64,000 bases of DNA, from positions 9,369,485-9,433,484 of the forward strand of contig NC_049909.1 in NCBI RefSeq assembly GCF_001411555.2, given 5' to 3'. How positions within the stretch are numbered: position 1 is the first letter of the stretch; the number at the start of each line of letters is the position of its first letter. Shown here piece by piece: positions 22,530 to 33,419 of this stretch. The notes beneath the pieces are model-generated. The model had not been told where the DNA came from. It saw nothing but the letters and a program-made list of their open reading frames with translations, and ran no database searches. The position numbers and the translations under genes are program-made. The DNA is from Juglans regia (taxonomy: Eukaryota; Streptophyta; Magnoliopsida; Fagales; Juglandaceae).

Positions 22530-23428
22530 ACTTAGTTTACTAGGGGTTAACTAAGTTTAAAGTAAAGACATTAATATCTATATATACTTCCATTTTAATT
22601 TTTTTGTTAATTAGATTAACAATATATATACAGTAAATATATACCCTACATTCATATCAGTCATGATAGATTACCTTTAAGATTTGAAAAATGGTGTTAA
22701 CTAAGCTGAATGGGTGATTTTGACCTAATATATATAATATAGAAGATCATTTTGAATGAAAATTTCCAAACCATAGTCTTCATTTCCACCTGTTTGTCCT
22801 GTTCTTTGCTAGCTAGCTGTTTTAAGTTTGTTCAAATGTAGCAGCAGTACTGTATGTTGCTACATTCTAGGTGACCTAGTCTTGCATGGTTAGGTCTAGG
22901 GGATATCATGTCATGTTCTTTGGTAATTAAGCTGTTGAATCAGAACCAAAATTAAATGAAAAAAAGAGGTTTTAAATAAATTACAAACAGAAAATTTCAA
23001 GTATTGTTCATCAGCCAACATGTTTGATGATGAATTGTCACTTTGGAGATTTTTACCTTGGAAATTTCTTTTGCGCAACAAATGGAGAACGCTGGGATCT
23101 TACATACTTGATAACCCTATTCATTGAAGGTGGATCTTTGCCGCTCAATCACCAGGTCATCGCAAATCAACTATCAATGTGCGAAGCTGCAGATGAACGC
23201 CACCCATCCTTTGTTTTCATATTTGTTTTAACTTGTACATTTGTACTGTGGATGTTTGATCTATACTTTGAAGCTTGTAAAAGACATTAGCTGCTCCCAT
23301 GGATGTAGTACTTAATTGCCTTCCATTAATGCACCATATGCCAGTGTATAGGGTTGATGTACTGATGTATTGGCATGGATGGAAACTTGAATTTGTATAT
23401 ATATATATATATATATATATGCTTTTAT
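22530..23428. other. Unassigned DNA, possibly a stray gene 3' end
   Basis: Unlike any other part of the window. An 88-codon plus frame (23024-23290) is locally less AT-rich, and a splice-acceptor-like pyrimidine/CAG precedes GTCATCGC near 23157. The part 23160-23290 could be a last exon with 3' UTR, but I recognise no product. An (AT)n run at 23396-23420 follows. Confidence 0.35.
23396..23420. repeat. (AT)12 microsatellite
   Basis: 25 bases of alternating A and T, directly before the CACTA-like sequence. Confidence 0.95.
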
Positions 23429-24185
23429 GGTTAACTACAAGTATTGGAAAGTACTAATTGGTAATATTTGGAATGAGTTGGATGATCAAATTAGGTACCC
23501 ACGGAAAACTGGTGTATTTTGCATACTGGATTGGTACGGGTTGAACATACCAATCGCGGCGATTTCCAAGTCGCTGAGAATAAGTGGCAGCATATGGATT
23601 TTTTTTGCGGCGATCGAATTTTGACATGAAAAACAAAGTAATGAAAAATACACTTTTGCGACGATATGTTTCATCGAAACTACTGCTCTTGCGTCGAAGT
23701 GTGTTTCACTGCAAATAAAATAAATGTGCACCGACCAATGAGCCATAGAGTTGAAAATACTGGCAAAACACTACTGTGGCGAATTAAATCGACGCATAAT
23801 AACGTTGCGGCGATTTTGGATCGATGGGAAAAAAGCATATAGCAGCGAGTTATGGTGCACGATGCAAATACTAAACATCTATTCACGGCGATTTTGTCAT
23901 AATACCGACGAAATAAAACATTGCAAAAACTCTTTGGCAGTGCTATTTAGCGAAGTCCCAAAGATATTTGTAGCATATTTTTGAATAATTGCAGAGAAGA
24001 AAATTGCTGCAATTAAATATTACTCACGACGATTTTTGGTTTCGCTGGCTTATAGTTTAAATGAGTCAACAATTGCGACGAAACTTCGGCGCAACATAAT
24101 TCGCTACAAAAAATTATATGCAGCGATTTATGGTGTTATTTGCGGTGAATTTAAGCACTGTAAAAGGGGGTTTTTTCTTGTAGTG
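23429..24185. mobile_element. CACTA-like (En/Spm) non-autonomous element, right end clear
   Basis: The right edge TTTTTTCTTGTAGTG (24171-24185) is the reverse complement of the plant CACTA terminus CACTACAAGAAAAAA. Inside are many degenerate copies of GCGGCGATTT and its partner TCGCTG/ATCGACG in both orientations (for example 23556, 23608, 23660, 23811, 23885, 24028, 24080 and 24122), as expected for CACTA subterminal transposase-binding repeats. The left end may be ACTACAAG at 23435, with the first base changed, but no matching 3-bp target duplication supports it. No transposase. Confidence 0.55.
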
Positions 24186-24298
24186 AATGCTCTAAAGCCA
24201 ATGAATCTTACATGTGGCGTAGATCTTTGGATTGAGTAATTTTGAAGCAAAGTTGAATCTTCTTGCTCTTTTGACCGCTCAATTTGCTAGAGACTAGC
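24186..24298. other. Unit C left flank
   Basis: Begins AATGCTCTAAAGCCAAT, as at 11378 in unit B, then diverges. The solo LTR starts at 24304 after the target duplication AGAAA (24299-24303). Confidence 0.5.
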
Positions 24299-25068
24299 AG
24301 AAATGTAATAACCGGGCTTTAGGCCCAGCCCCTTTGATATTAGTCGGATGCACGAAGCCCAGCCCACGAGCATGTTGAGAGACGGACGTCGTTGTTTTGG
24401 GAGGGATTAATTTCCCTTTTTGCTTCTGTACTGTTTCTCTTCGTCCGCTGGTTTCCTCTGCACTTTCTGCGATTATCTCCCTCCCCGTGTAACTGCTTCC
24501 CACGTCTCCACGGTTTTATTTTCGGTTCCACACATGAAGTGTTTCCCTCACCACATTTCCGAACTACTCAGACTCTCTTTTGCGCAGACTTGTGGTTCAT
24601 TCTTGGTTGGCATTTCTGGTTCCGTGAGTTTCGAAATCTCTGGTTCTTCGAAGGTGAGCCATCGTTCTCTCTCTCGTTCTATGTTTTTTTTTTCTGGCTT
24701 TACCATCTGTTCGTGATTTGTTCCTTTGGGTTTCGGCACTTTGCAGCTGACTGTGAGTATCGAAAGTTTGGGCGCCGTGGTTGGGATTCTTTCTCTGAGT
24801 TCTTGAATTTATTTTTGGTAACTCCCGCTCCACCCACTGAATCGTTAGTTCCTCTTAATTCTATACTTGCTGTTACACATTCCATATATCCTCTTATTTC
24901 TTCCTTCAATTCGGCTTTTCTCTCTTTCTTTTTATGTTTATTCTTCTTTCTTTTCCCTATTTTTCTGGTTTTACTCGTGCGGTTGCTCTTCTTGGACGTG
25001 AATTGCTGTGAATATTTTTCTATTTTTCTGGTTTTATGTTTCACTAGAGATTGCTGTGAATATTTTTA

Positions 25069-25194
25069 GACGTGAATTGCAGTGGCCATTCGAAGTGGTT
25101 GAAGTTTTTGGACGTGAATTGCAGTGGCCATTCGAAGTGGTTGAAGTTTTTGGACGTGAATTGCAGTGGCCATTCGAAGTGGTTGAAGTTTTGT
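25069..25194 (+). repeat. 42-bp tandem repeat, three copies
   Basis: Three essentially identical units starting GACGTGAATTGCAGTGGCCA. The high identity points to recent expansion inside an otherwise aged LTR. Confidence 0.95.
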
Positions 25195-26233
25195 GATTTC
25201 TGTTGGGGTAAGTTCCTCGAAGCTGTTGGTGGTTTTTGAATGATAGGTTTGGACTGTGAAATGTAATAGAGTTACTGATTTGATGGTGGTTGAGTGTGAT
25301 GGAATTCTTGATGTTGAGATATATGATTTTGGATGGATTTGTGAGACTGTTTTGGACTATTATTTGAGACTAGTTAGTGTAAATTGATGGGTGTTTTGAG
25401 CTAGTTGTATTGGATTTTTATGCAAGTCTTGAATTGTTCAATAACTAGAATATTGATTCTTGCACTGATTTTTTTATTCGAAGGTTGGAAGTGAAGTTTG
25501 GTTTGGGTTATGTTTTAATTATGGGAGTTGCTGTTGTTGGTTTGGAAATAATTATAGTTGGTTTGGTGTTAATAGAAGGTGGTTGTTTTGGGTTTTTAAA
25601 TGCGAATAGTTTGAAGAAAAAGTTGTTCGGGTTTAATTGTTAGGATAGTTATTGAGTTGTGAATGGACTGCTTTGATTTATTACTCAATAAATGGCAGCT
25701 TACTAGATTGGTTATTAAATGTTGGACATATGTTTTTGTTTAGGTGGTGTTACTACTAGAGTTCCGGCTCAAGATGTTGATAATACGAAGAAGTCAGGTA
25801 AGCGGGGTTCATATACTAGTTTTGTATAAAAGAAATAAAATGAAGTTGACCTTGAAAATAAGCATGTTTGTTTTTGAAAAGAAATGATCTGAAAACAATC
25901 TCAGATGTTTATTCTGCATATGCATAAATTCATTATAAGAGAAAGTGTTTTCTGTCATGACTGGTGTAGACATGAGCTAATTTTGTACACTTTGTTTCTG
26001 AACTATGTAAAAGAGCGAATATGAAAATCTAGAAGTTTTGTTATGAACAAATGAGAATATTTTGTTTATGTTTGTCTCGAACATGTGAAGTAATCTAAAA
26101 CTGTTAAGGATTTTGTTTTGATATGATGTGTCATCTGAAAACCTTGGCATGAAGTTCTGATTCTGTATATGATTGTGATCCGATTCCGATGATATTTGTT
26201 CTGTTTCTGTTAAGGCCCAGCCACGGGTATAAT

Positions 26234-28901
26234 TGTAACATCCCGTATTTTAGTGTTTTTTTTTATTTGAAAGATTATTTGTTATTAATTTAAAATTTTA
26301 TTCTCTTATTTTAAAATTGGTTGGATTTTTAGTGGGTTTATTTTTATGTTTTTAATTTTGTGAAAATTATTCTAAAGTGCTTTCGTACAATTGATTATTG
26401 TAATACATTTAAATTGTTTTTTTTATATTAAATTAGCTTATTATTGGGTTTAATTATTTATTTTCATTTTTAATCATTGCGTTTGAATTATTTTTATTTC
26501 ACTTGCTGTTTTAAAATCGTTTCCGTTGGATCATTTTTTGTGACCCAATATGTGAGGATTGGACCTCATTTCTTTCCCTACATTTTCTCTTTCCTCTTTT
26601 ATTTTCTTCCTTTTTCTTTTTCTTCTTTTCTTTTCTTTCTTTTTTCTTCTTTCTTCCTGGTTCTCTCGCGCACCGTCCTCCCTCTCTCTCCGTCCATTCC
26701 TTCATGCACCCAGGCCTGCCGCCTCGCGCCGCCGTGCGCGACACCGCCCAGCTCACCGTCCTCCCCAGCCACCGGTGACCACGCCCCTGTAATCTCAGCC
26801 CCAACCGCGCCGCCGTTAGCTCCCACGCGCACCACCAAGCCGCGGCACTCCTTGCGCCGCTGCGCCGCCGTCGTGCCACCTCCGGCCACCATCTTCTCAC
26901 CACATCATCCTCGACCTCCTAGCAACCCAATAGACCCAACCCCACCTCCGATCTGTCACCGGTGAAGCCCCACCATCAATATTTCCATTTTGGGTGTTTT
27001 TGCACTTCAACCGCCTATTGCGCCGCCACCCACGGCCAACCACCACCACAACTAGCTTCACCGACATCCGTTTTGGGTGTCTTCGTTTGCACCCGTTCAA
27101 AAGTGGGTTTTTGAGACCAACGGCCACAGTGCATTTGGCACTATTTTGTTGCTGTGTTGCTGCTTCTAGCACCTCCGTGATCTTTCAAAAATTATATTAT
27201 AGCATTGTAAGTATTTTTTCCAAAGAACTTTTGAGATTTAAATGTATTTATGCGCTAAGTCATATTTACTGTAAATTGGTTGGTTATGCCGGACTGAGTC
27301 CGAGGAGTAAGGGGGTCGATTCGATTGGATGATGGAGTTGTTAGTGTGAGTTTGGTTTATGCTATGAAATTTGTTGGCTGTTTCGGGTTTAAATATTGGT
27401 GTTTTGAGTTTGATGTGGGTCATGATGAATATTGGTGATTTTTAGGAAGTGATGATATATTTTGGGATTTTGGCGGTTTTAAGTTTTGAAATATTAAAAT
27501 AGGTTATTTTAGAAGTTTAGGCTTAAATATCGAAATCTGTGTTTGATTAAAAACTTACGGAAACTATGTGATTATTTTTATAGGTGACGATTTATTTTCG
27601 ACTCGACATTTTTTAGGAAAATTCTGAAAAGCTAAATTATCCAGGTAAGCGGGGTTCCTATGCTAGGCCTTACACGAATTATTTGATACTGAGGTTGATT
27701 TTCTGAAAACTTTGCATATTTTTGTGGTGAAATGAGAACTTGGGAAAAACAAAACCAACCTCGGTCGTTTATTTGCATACTTATGAAATCTGTACGAAAA
27801 AGAGAAAAATATGTTCTGACATGCATTGTGTAGACATGAGCTAAATTTCTGTCATGTGGTTTCTGAAATCTGAAAAAGGAGCGATATTGAGAATATGAAA
27901 AGTGGTGCATTTATTTGTAAAGATGTTCTGGCTTTTGTGTTCAGTGTGGGTAAACTGTCTGATTCTATTTTGGTACTCTGTATTATTTTGATATAACATT
28001 TGAAAACCTTTGGCATGGTGTATTGGTTTTCGTATCTGACTCTGTCTCTGCTTTGCTCTGCTCTGCTCTGTTATGCTCTGCTCTGTTTGGGTTGGTACCA
28101 ACTTTTCTGTCTCTGAGTGCGCCCACTTTGGAAACAAAGTGGTTTTATTGTGGTCTTTCCTGTGTGCACACTCGGGGCTCCGAGAAGAATAAAGGAAATA
28201 TTTCACCTCTGTCTCTGCCTGGTTTGGCCACCGGGGTTAGCACAACCCTACCACGGGAGTGAAACATGGTCTCTGCTCTGTTTGATGCTCTGTTTTGATC
28301 TGATGATGATACTCAGTTTATGTTATGCCAAAGTATTATGGGTTTTACATGTCTTAAAACAATCACTCTGTTACTTTTGAAAATATGTTCTGCTCTGCAT
28401 GATAACTTTGGAAAATGTTTTGTTCTGCATGCTATACTTTGTAAATGCTCATGTTTGCACGCTAGCATATGTCCTCTGCTTACTGAGTTGTTGATAACTC
28501 ACCCCCTATCGTCATAATATTTTTCAGATGATGTGGAGAGTCCAACTAAGGACCTGGATTAGATTGGTGAGCATGTTTAAGCCGGGAGAGGATGTTAGAA
28601 GAATGAATTCTGATGTCCTTTAGTTTTAATGTCTTTTAGATTTAATTATATCTTGGGCTTGGGTTTAGTAAGACTTTTGAAGTTATTAGTTTGGTTTGTT
28701 ATGACTACCGGGAGATTTTGGACTCCTTAGTTTATTTTGCTGCAGTAATAACTTTGTAGAGTTTTAATGTGGTTTTTTTTAGAGTACTTGAGATTGAGTT
28801 TTACTAATAAAGTCTTGGAATTTTATTTTAGTTGTGTTGAGAAACATGTTCTTAAGTGACAGGTAGTAATTCTCCAGGCCAGCCGGGTTTGGGGCGTTAC
28901 A
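26234..28901 (+). mobile_element. Inner solo LTR nested in the outer LTR
   Basis: Starts TGTAACATCCCG, ends GGGGCGTTACA, and is 2668 bp long. The target duplication ATAAT is perfect (26229-26233 and 28902-28906). It inserted into the CCACGGGTATAATGGT repeat of the outer LTR; removing it restores that repeat. It has a GC- and C-rich leader (26690-27070) whose Pro/Arg-rich frames I do not regard as genes, CAGGTAAGC (27643-27651), a (CTCTG)n patch (28046-28085) and the hairpin block (28484-28501). Confidence 0.92.
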
Positions 28902-29676
28902 ATAATGGTGGTTTATAACCCTAGCACGGGGGTGAAACATGAAATATGGCCCAGCCACGGGTATAATGGTGGTTTGTAACCCTACCACGGGGGTTAAATA
29001 TGGTATTGTCCCGATGTGATGCTAAGAGATGATTTAATTATAATGTTTCAGTTTGGAAATGCCAACGGATTTTCTTTTTGGGAATAAGTTCATTTTTTGG
29101 AAATTTTCGCTCTAATGTTTTTGTACCAAGTTTTGTTTTTGCATTCTGAAAGTAAATGTTTTGTTTTGCTTATCAAATGTTATAAATGCTCATATTTACA
29201 TGCTAGTATATGCTCTCTGCTTGCTGAGTTGTTGATAACTCACCCCTTTAATCTTCATAATATTTAAGATGACATTGATGGTTCAGCTGAGGATCAGTAT
29301 TAGAGTTTATGGAAAAGATTAGCAGTGAATGGTTGTTGGGTATCTCGTAGTATTAGTGTTGATGTTGAAAGTTATTTATATTTTCTTAAGTTTGCTTCAG
29401 TGGATTTAGACGGTTTATGGAGACTTATGTTAATGTTTCATTATTTCTAGTTTGTTATTTGAGACATGAAGAAGAGTTGATTTTATTTGGGTTGTTGGAT
29501 TGAAAATTGGATAAATGAGTTTATATGGTTCATTTAATTGAAGTATTTACGTTTGATTTGAAGTTTGGGAAATATATATATTCTTGAATTTGGAAGTACT
29601 CTAGCCTTATTAGAGTTGATTATCAGGTTATATGAGTTAACTCTCTGGACCCTCGGGGACTGGGCGTTACAAGAAA

Positions 29677-30605
29677 ACTAGTTGTGGGTGTGATAAAGTG
29701 TTAAAATTGCATGATTAAGTTGCTTAAGTGAAAAGATGATGCAAGGCTAACTTTGTAGCTTGGGTTGCGGAATGGGATTTGATTGGTTTTGAATTTTTAA
29801 ATTAATGAAATTTATGTTGGTTTAAACGTTATTTTTAATATGTTGGAAGCCTGAAATTGATTTGAAACTAGATAGAAACTCTTATTCATGCTTTGTTGTA
29901 GACGTAAGGCACAACAAAGGCTTGAAAATTTATCAAGGTTCTTTTTAGTCAGATGTTATTATGGGTTTGGCTGGCAATGTAGCGAGGACTTTTAAAGAAA
30001 TGGTGCAAATCTAAACATTAACTCTCCATCTTCCGATTATCAATTCCTCGACTGGATTGATAGTTGAGAATCAGCAACACGAAACATTAACTAAGAACCA
30101 AATCAAAAAGAGACCCATCCGCAGCTCAAGTGTTTGATAAATTGCTTCTTATAGCTTCTTTTCTGTTGAAATCTCAAGTGTTTCTGACTTCATTTTGCTA
30201 TATTTAGTTTCATACTTTGTTTCTTTTATTTTCAAAGCTCTTTACATGTTAAGTAGTAGGAATGAACTTGATACTTCATTTCGGTTTGGACTCAAATGTA
30301 GATATGTTCATAGCATGTTTTTGTAATTAGATTACATAAATCCTCTCATACACTTTTTTTACATAACCATAAAAAGTTCAAAAAGAATTCACATGGAACC
30401 TCCTATAAGATTTTACATAGCATTTTCAAGATTGTTTTTAATACTCTCCCTATGAAATACGATCCTGGATTTATTCTTGATTCAACTTGACACTTCTACA
30501 CTTGAAAGAACACATTTGGATTAATGTCAACTCTCTTATTTTGTTTAGGGATACAAAACTATATTCCATGATAACACAGAGACCAGTGTCTCGCTGATAC
30601 CACTT
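29677..30605. other. Unit C, SDR downstream segment
   Basis: After ACTAGTTGTGGG, sequence from 29700 matches 11390-11417, then jumps to match 12050-12950, so about 640 bp of the unit B version is missing. No coding sequence. It lies 3' of the intact SDR. Confidence 0.5.
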
Positions 30606-30956
30606 TGTAACACATCCCAAATACTTGCTGTATTTCTTCTAGTAACAGACTCCTTCGAAGGGAGCAACCTCCAGAGAAGATGAAGATGTGAGAGAGAAAA
30701 GGAAAGTAGCTTTCTATTAAGGATTTTGTATGTCGTTACAAAGAGGGACAACAACTACATATACTGGTCAAACATTTACTAACTAAGGGGCCAAAGCCCA
30801 GCACACTAAAACGAAAATTATAACAAAAGGCCAAACACACGGTTCCAACAAACGAAAGGCCAAAAGGGCCAATAGAAAGCAAATAAATGGGCCTACAAAT
30901 AGCCAACGCGGCTGAGCCCAAACCTCTAGCCCTTTATTACCCCAATACAAATTCCA
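30606..30956 (-). repeat. Short LTR-like sequence with primer-binding site, unit C
   Basis: 351 bp, TGTAACACATCCC to AAATTCCA on the plus strand. The minus strand reads TGGTATCAGCGAG at 30602-30590, 11 of 13 bases matching a standard iMet primer site by my reading. Homologous to 12955-13303. Its partner LTR was not found. Confidence 0.48.
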
Positions 30957-31076
30957 CAGTGACTCCATTCCACTCTTGCAGAGGTATAGGATTGCGACAT
31001 ACATTTTGTGATATGCAACTCATCACATGGTAGCTTTACACACCAACATACAAGCATACATACACATGCACACTTT

Positions 31077-31082
31077 TTTATT
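31077..31082 (-). terminator. Poly(A) signal of the SDR gene
   Basis: AATAAA on the minus strand, 116 bases after the SDR stop codon, in AT-rich sequence. Conserved in unit B at 13424-13429. Confidence 0.45.
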
Positions 31083-31197
31083 CCTATGTTTTTATACAAT
31101 ATCATCTATTATAGTTGTTGTTTTTCGTCTCCAAACACTAGATTTAGTGGCATTGATTCTTGGAGGTTGATTAATTATTAATGCTCAACATGATTCC

Positions 31198-31983
31198 CTA
31201 GTCAACCCAGCAGCCATCAACCACTAGGTTATGCCCATTGACAAATCCAGAATCATCAGATGCAAGGAAGAGCACGGCATCCGCCACATGCCCCACTTTT
31301 AGCACAACTCCTTTTAAGCTCGCATGCGGCTCAACTGCCTTCTCCAACTGCTCTGCATCCATTCCGGTTTTACTGCATGCCAAAGGAGTCGCAACTATAG
31401 AGGGCGATACGCAGTTCACTCTAATCCCATGCTCCCCTAGCTGCCTGCTCGCTGATCGAACAAGTCCAAGCACCGCATGCTTTGACATAAAGTAATCAGT
31501 GCTATGGGTTGAACCCATAGTTGCTGCTGCACTGGCAGTGCACACAATGGTCCCCCTCACATGCCCTTCAACCATAGCACGTGCTGCATGCTTTACACAT
31601 ACAGCCATGGCACGTACATTGATCGCAAATAGGTGGTCAAAGGCCAACAAGTCTAGGTTAAGTACGGTCTGATCCGACTTATTAAGAATCCCTGCATTAC
31701 TAAACATGATGTCAAGTTGCCCATAATTCTTGACTGTCCATTCTACCATGGCTTTGACCTGTTCTTCATCAGTAACGTCACAACGTATGAATATAGAATG
31801 GTTCAAACCAATTGATTTGGCAACCTGATGGCCTAGTTCTTCTTGGATATCAGCAATGACCACCATACGCGCGCCATGCTTGGCAAAAAGATGTGCAGTC
31901 GCCTCCCCAATGCCACTAGCACCGCCTGTGACTATGACCAGTTTGCCTTCCAGTTTCTTCTTGACCAATGTGGTTTCTGTCAT
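31198..31983 (-). CDS. SDR copy C: intact classical short-chain dehydrogenase/reductase (SDR110C-like)
   Basis: 261 codons, single exon. Residues 19-26 are the cofactor loop TGGASGIG. Asp45 at the end of the second strand suggests NAD(H) rather than NADP(H). NAG is at 96-98 (FSNAGIL). The catalytic tetrad is Asn122, Ser151, Tyr164 and Lys168 (YFMSK). The C-terminal GHNLVVDGCW is usual for the family. Length is near that of plant relatives such as xanthoxin, secoisolariciresinol and borneol dehydrogenases (about 260-300), which act in the cytosol on alcohols of terpenoid or lignan type; the substrate here cannot be told. The ATG follows a TATA-like sequence by about 70 bases, and all three copies share it. 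Many relatives have an intron near the glycine loop; none is needed here. It is the only undamaged host gene in the window. Confidence 0.93.
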   Translation of the reverse strand: MTETTLVKKKLEGKLVIVTGGASGIGEATAHLFAKHGARMVVIADIQEELGHQVAKSIGLNHSIFIRCDVTDEEQVKAMVEWTVKNYGQLDIMFSNAGILNKSDQTVLNLDLLAFDHLFAINVRAMAVCVKHAARAMVEGHVRGTIVCTASAAATMGSTHSTDYFMSKHAVLGLVRSASRQLGEHGIRVNCVSPSIVATPLACSKTGMDAEQLEKAVEPHASLKGVVLKVGHVADAVLFLASDDSGFVNGHNLVVDGCWVD

Positions 31984-32049
31984 TGTTATATGACAATAAA
32001 ATTATAGGATGGATGGGGGCAGCAGTTGTCTCCTGCTAAAAGAAGATGA

Positions 32050-32060
32050 CCAATATATGG
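32050..32060 (-). promoter_or_regulatory. TATA-like element of SDR copy C
   Basis: CCATATATTGG on the minus strand, about 70 bases upstream of the ATG. The same element is at about 14398-14408 and 4438-4450 in the other copies. Position fits a TATA box with a short 5' leader; no transcript evidence. Confidence 0.35.
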
Positions 32061-32407
32061 TGATTTTAGATTAAGTGGGCAAACCGAAAATCTGATATTA
32101 CTCATGTGATTTGTTGATAAAACTACGGAGAAAAAAAAAATAGTCCAAAAGTTCTACCAAATTAAGAGTGATTTGTGATTTGTGGTGGAATTATGGATTT
32201 AGATTTTAAACGTGCTCTCAAATTCATATAAAATAGTGGATATGAAAAGAAAATAAAGTAAGCTTGATCAATTCCACTACAAGAATTGGGACAGGGTTTG
32301 ACAGTAGCTTCTCTCTGATAGGTATACTGCAATCAATCGCGAATATCAAGCAACAATGCTAGATCAAGTTCCAATTTAGCAAAACCCCTAATAGCACTCT
32401 TTAAGCC

Positions 32408-33419
32408 AATGTGGAGCCTTAAAATCCACGATCATCATAAATTACTGATTTCGAAACTTCTTTGGAATATTCTTCCTACTAGAACAAGACTTGGTGAAAT
32501 CATCTCCCACCGAGAAACAGAAGAATGTGTATTCTGTAACCATGAGAAAGAAACTCTTATGAACCTTTTTGTTGAATGTCCAATTAACAGAATCCTATGG
32601 CAACAAAGCAGCTGGCCTTTAAACCTTACTAATTTGCCTATTGCTTCTATATCAGACTGGATTCAAATGATTATCTATCCGGGAAAAAAGCTGGGACTTT
32701 GAAAAGAGGAAAGACACCACTTCTAACTATATGCAGTCATAATGATAGATTTTATTTGGAAGAAGAGAAATGACATCATTCATAATCACACTTCTCTTTC
32801 AATTAAGGAGGCAAATGTTCAGGTCAAGCACATCTATGAAAACTATAAAGAAGCGTCGAAAGAAAAAATTGATCAACAAAGCAAAGAAGATAAATGGTAT
32901 CCTCCTCCTCCAAACTATCAAAGTTTCTCTTTTGATGCAGCAGTACGAGATCAATTTTCAGTCGTCTCAGCAATTCAAAGAAATTATAGTGGAGATATTC
33001 TGGGCATAATAACGGAAAATGTACAAACTACTATCCCTTTAATTGCAGAAGCAAAAGCAGCACTGCTAGCATCCAATATGACTTCATCTCAAAGTCTTGC
33101 GATAACAGAAGGAGATTCTCAATCAGTAATTACATCCATTGAAAGCCCAGATACCTCTTCATTCTAGAAAATATCAACTATTATTGAGGATATTCCGCAC
33201 ATAGCCAATCTTCATCAAGATTGGAAATTTGCTAAAATACATCAATATCAAAATCGATGTACGCACTCAATTGCGCAATGGGCAATTACCAATCATGTTT
33301 TTGAAAGCTACCCTTAGACAAAATTCCTAGATGTTTTTTGTTATTGATAGTGGAAAGGATCCTCCTTAAACTTTGTATCTTTTTTTAATCTATAATATGC
33401 TTGATTAAGAAAAAAAAAA
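32408..33419 (+). mobile_element. LINE-1, unit C copy (5'-truncated)
   Basis: Same 3' LINE end as at 14829-15843, ending in an A-run (33411-33419). The zf-RVT frame is 32409-32702, with CVFCNHEKETLMNLFVEC; its His ligand has become Asn (MNLF against MHLF in unit B). After a stop, the RNase H-side frame 32742-33167 is the best preserved of the three copies: FDAAVRDQFSVVS, AEAKAALLAS and EGDSQSV are in one frame. Then a TAG ends it. Not functional. Confidence 0.87.

Larger units (their letters stand above)
24304..29671 (+). mobile_element. Outer solo LTR, split by a nested solo LTR
   Basis: Starts TGTAATAACCGGG and ends GGGCGTTACA. It is flanked by AGAAA on both sides (24299-24303 and 29672-29676), a perfect 5-bp target duplication. 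Without the nested insert the LTR is about 2695 bp. No internal domain, primer site or second LTR is present, so it is the product of LTR-LTR recombination. Blocks shared with the other LTRs include CAGGTAAGC (25795-25803), TCATGACTGGTGTAGACAT (about 25956) and the hairpin block (29224-29241). Long frames at 24392-25069 lie in its pyrimidine-rich leader and are not genes. Confidence 0.9.

Noticed and set aside
24392..25196. A 225-codon plus frame and several opposite frames
   Set aside because: Inside the outer solo LTR. Residues are Phe/Leu/Ser-rich from pyrimidine runs, and minus frames are Lys/Arg-rich mirrors. The repeated 14-residue part comes from the 42-bp repeat.
26477..27332. Pro/Arg-rich frames up to 162 codons
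   Set aside because: GC-rich leader of the inner solo LTR, open on both strands. There is no domain, and similar leaders occur in the other LTRs.
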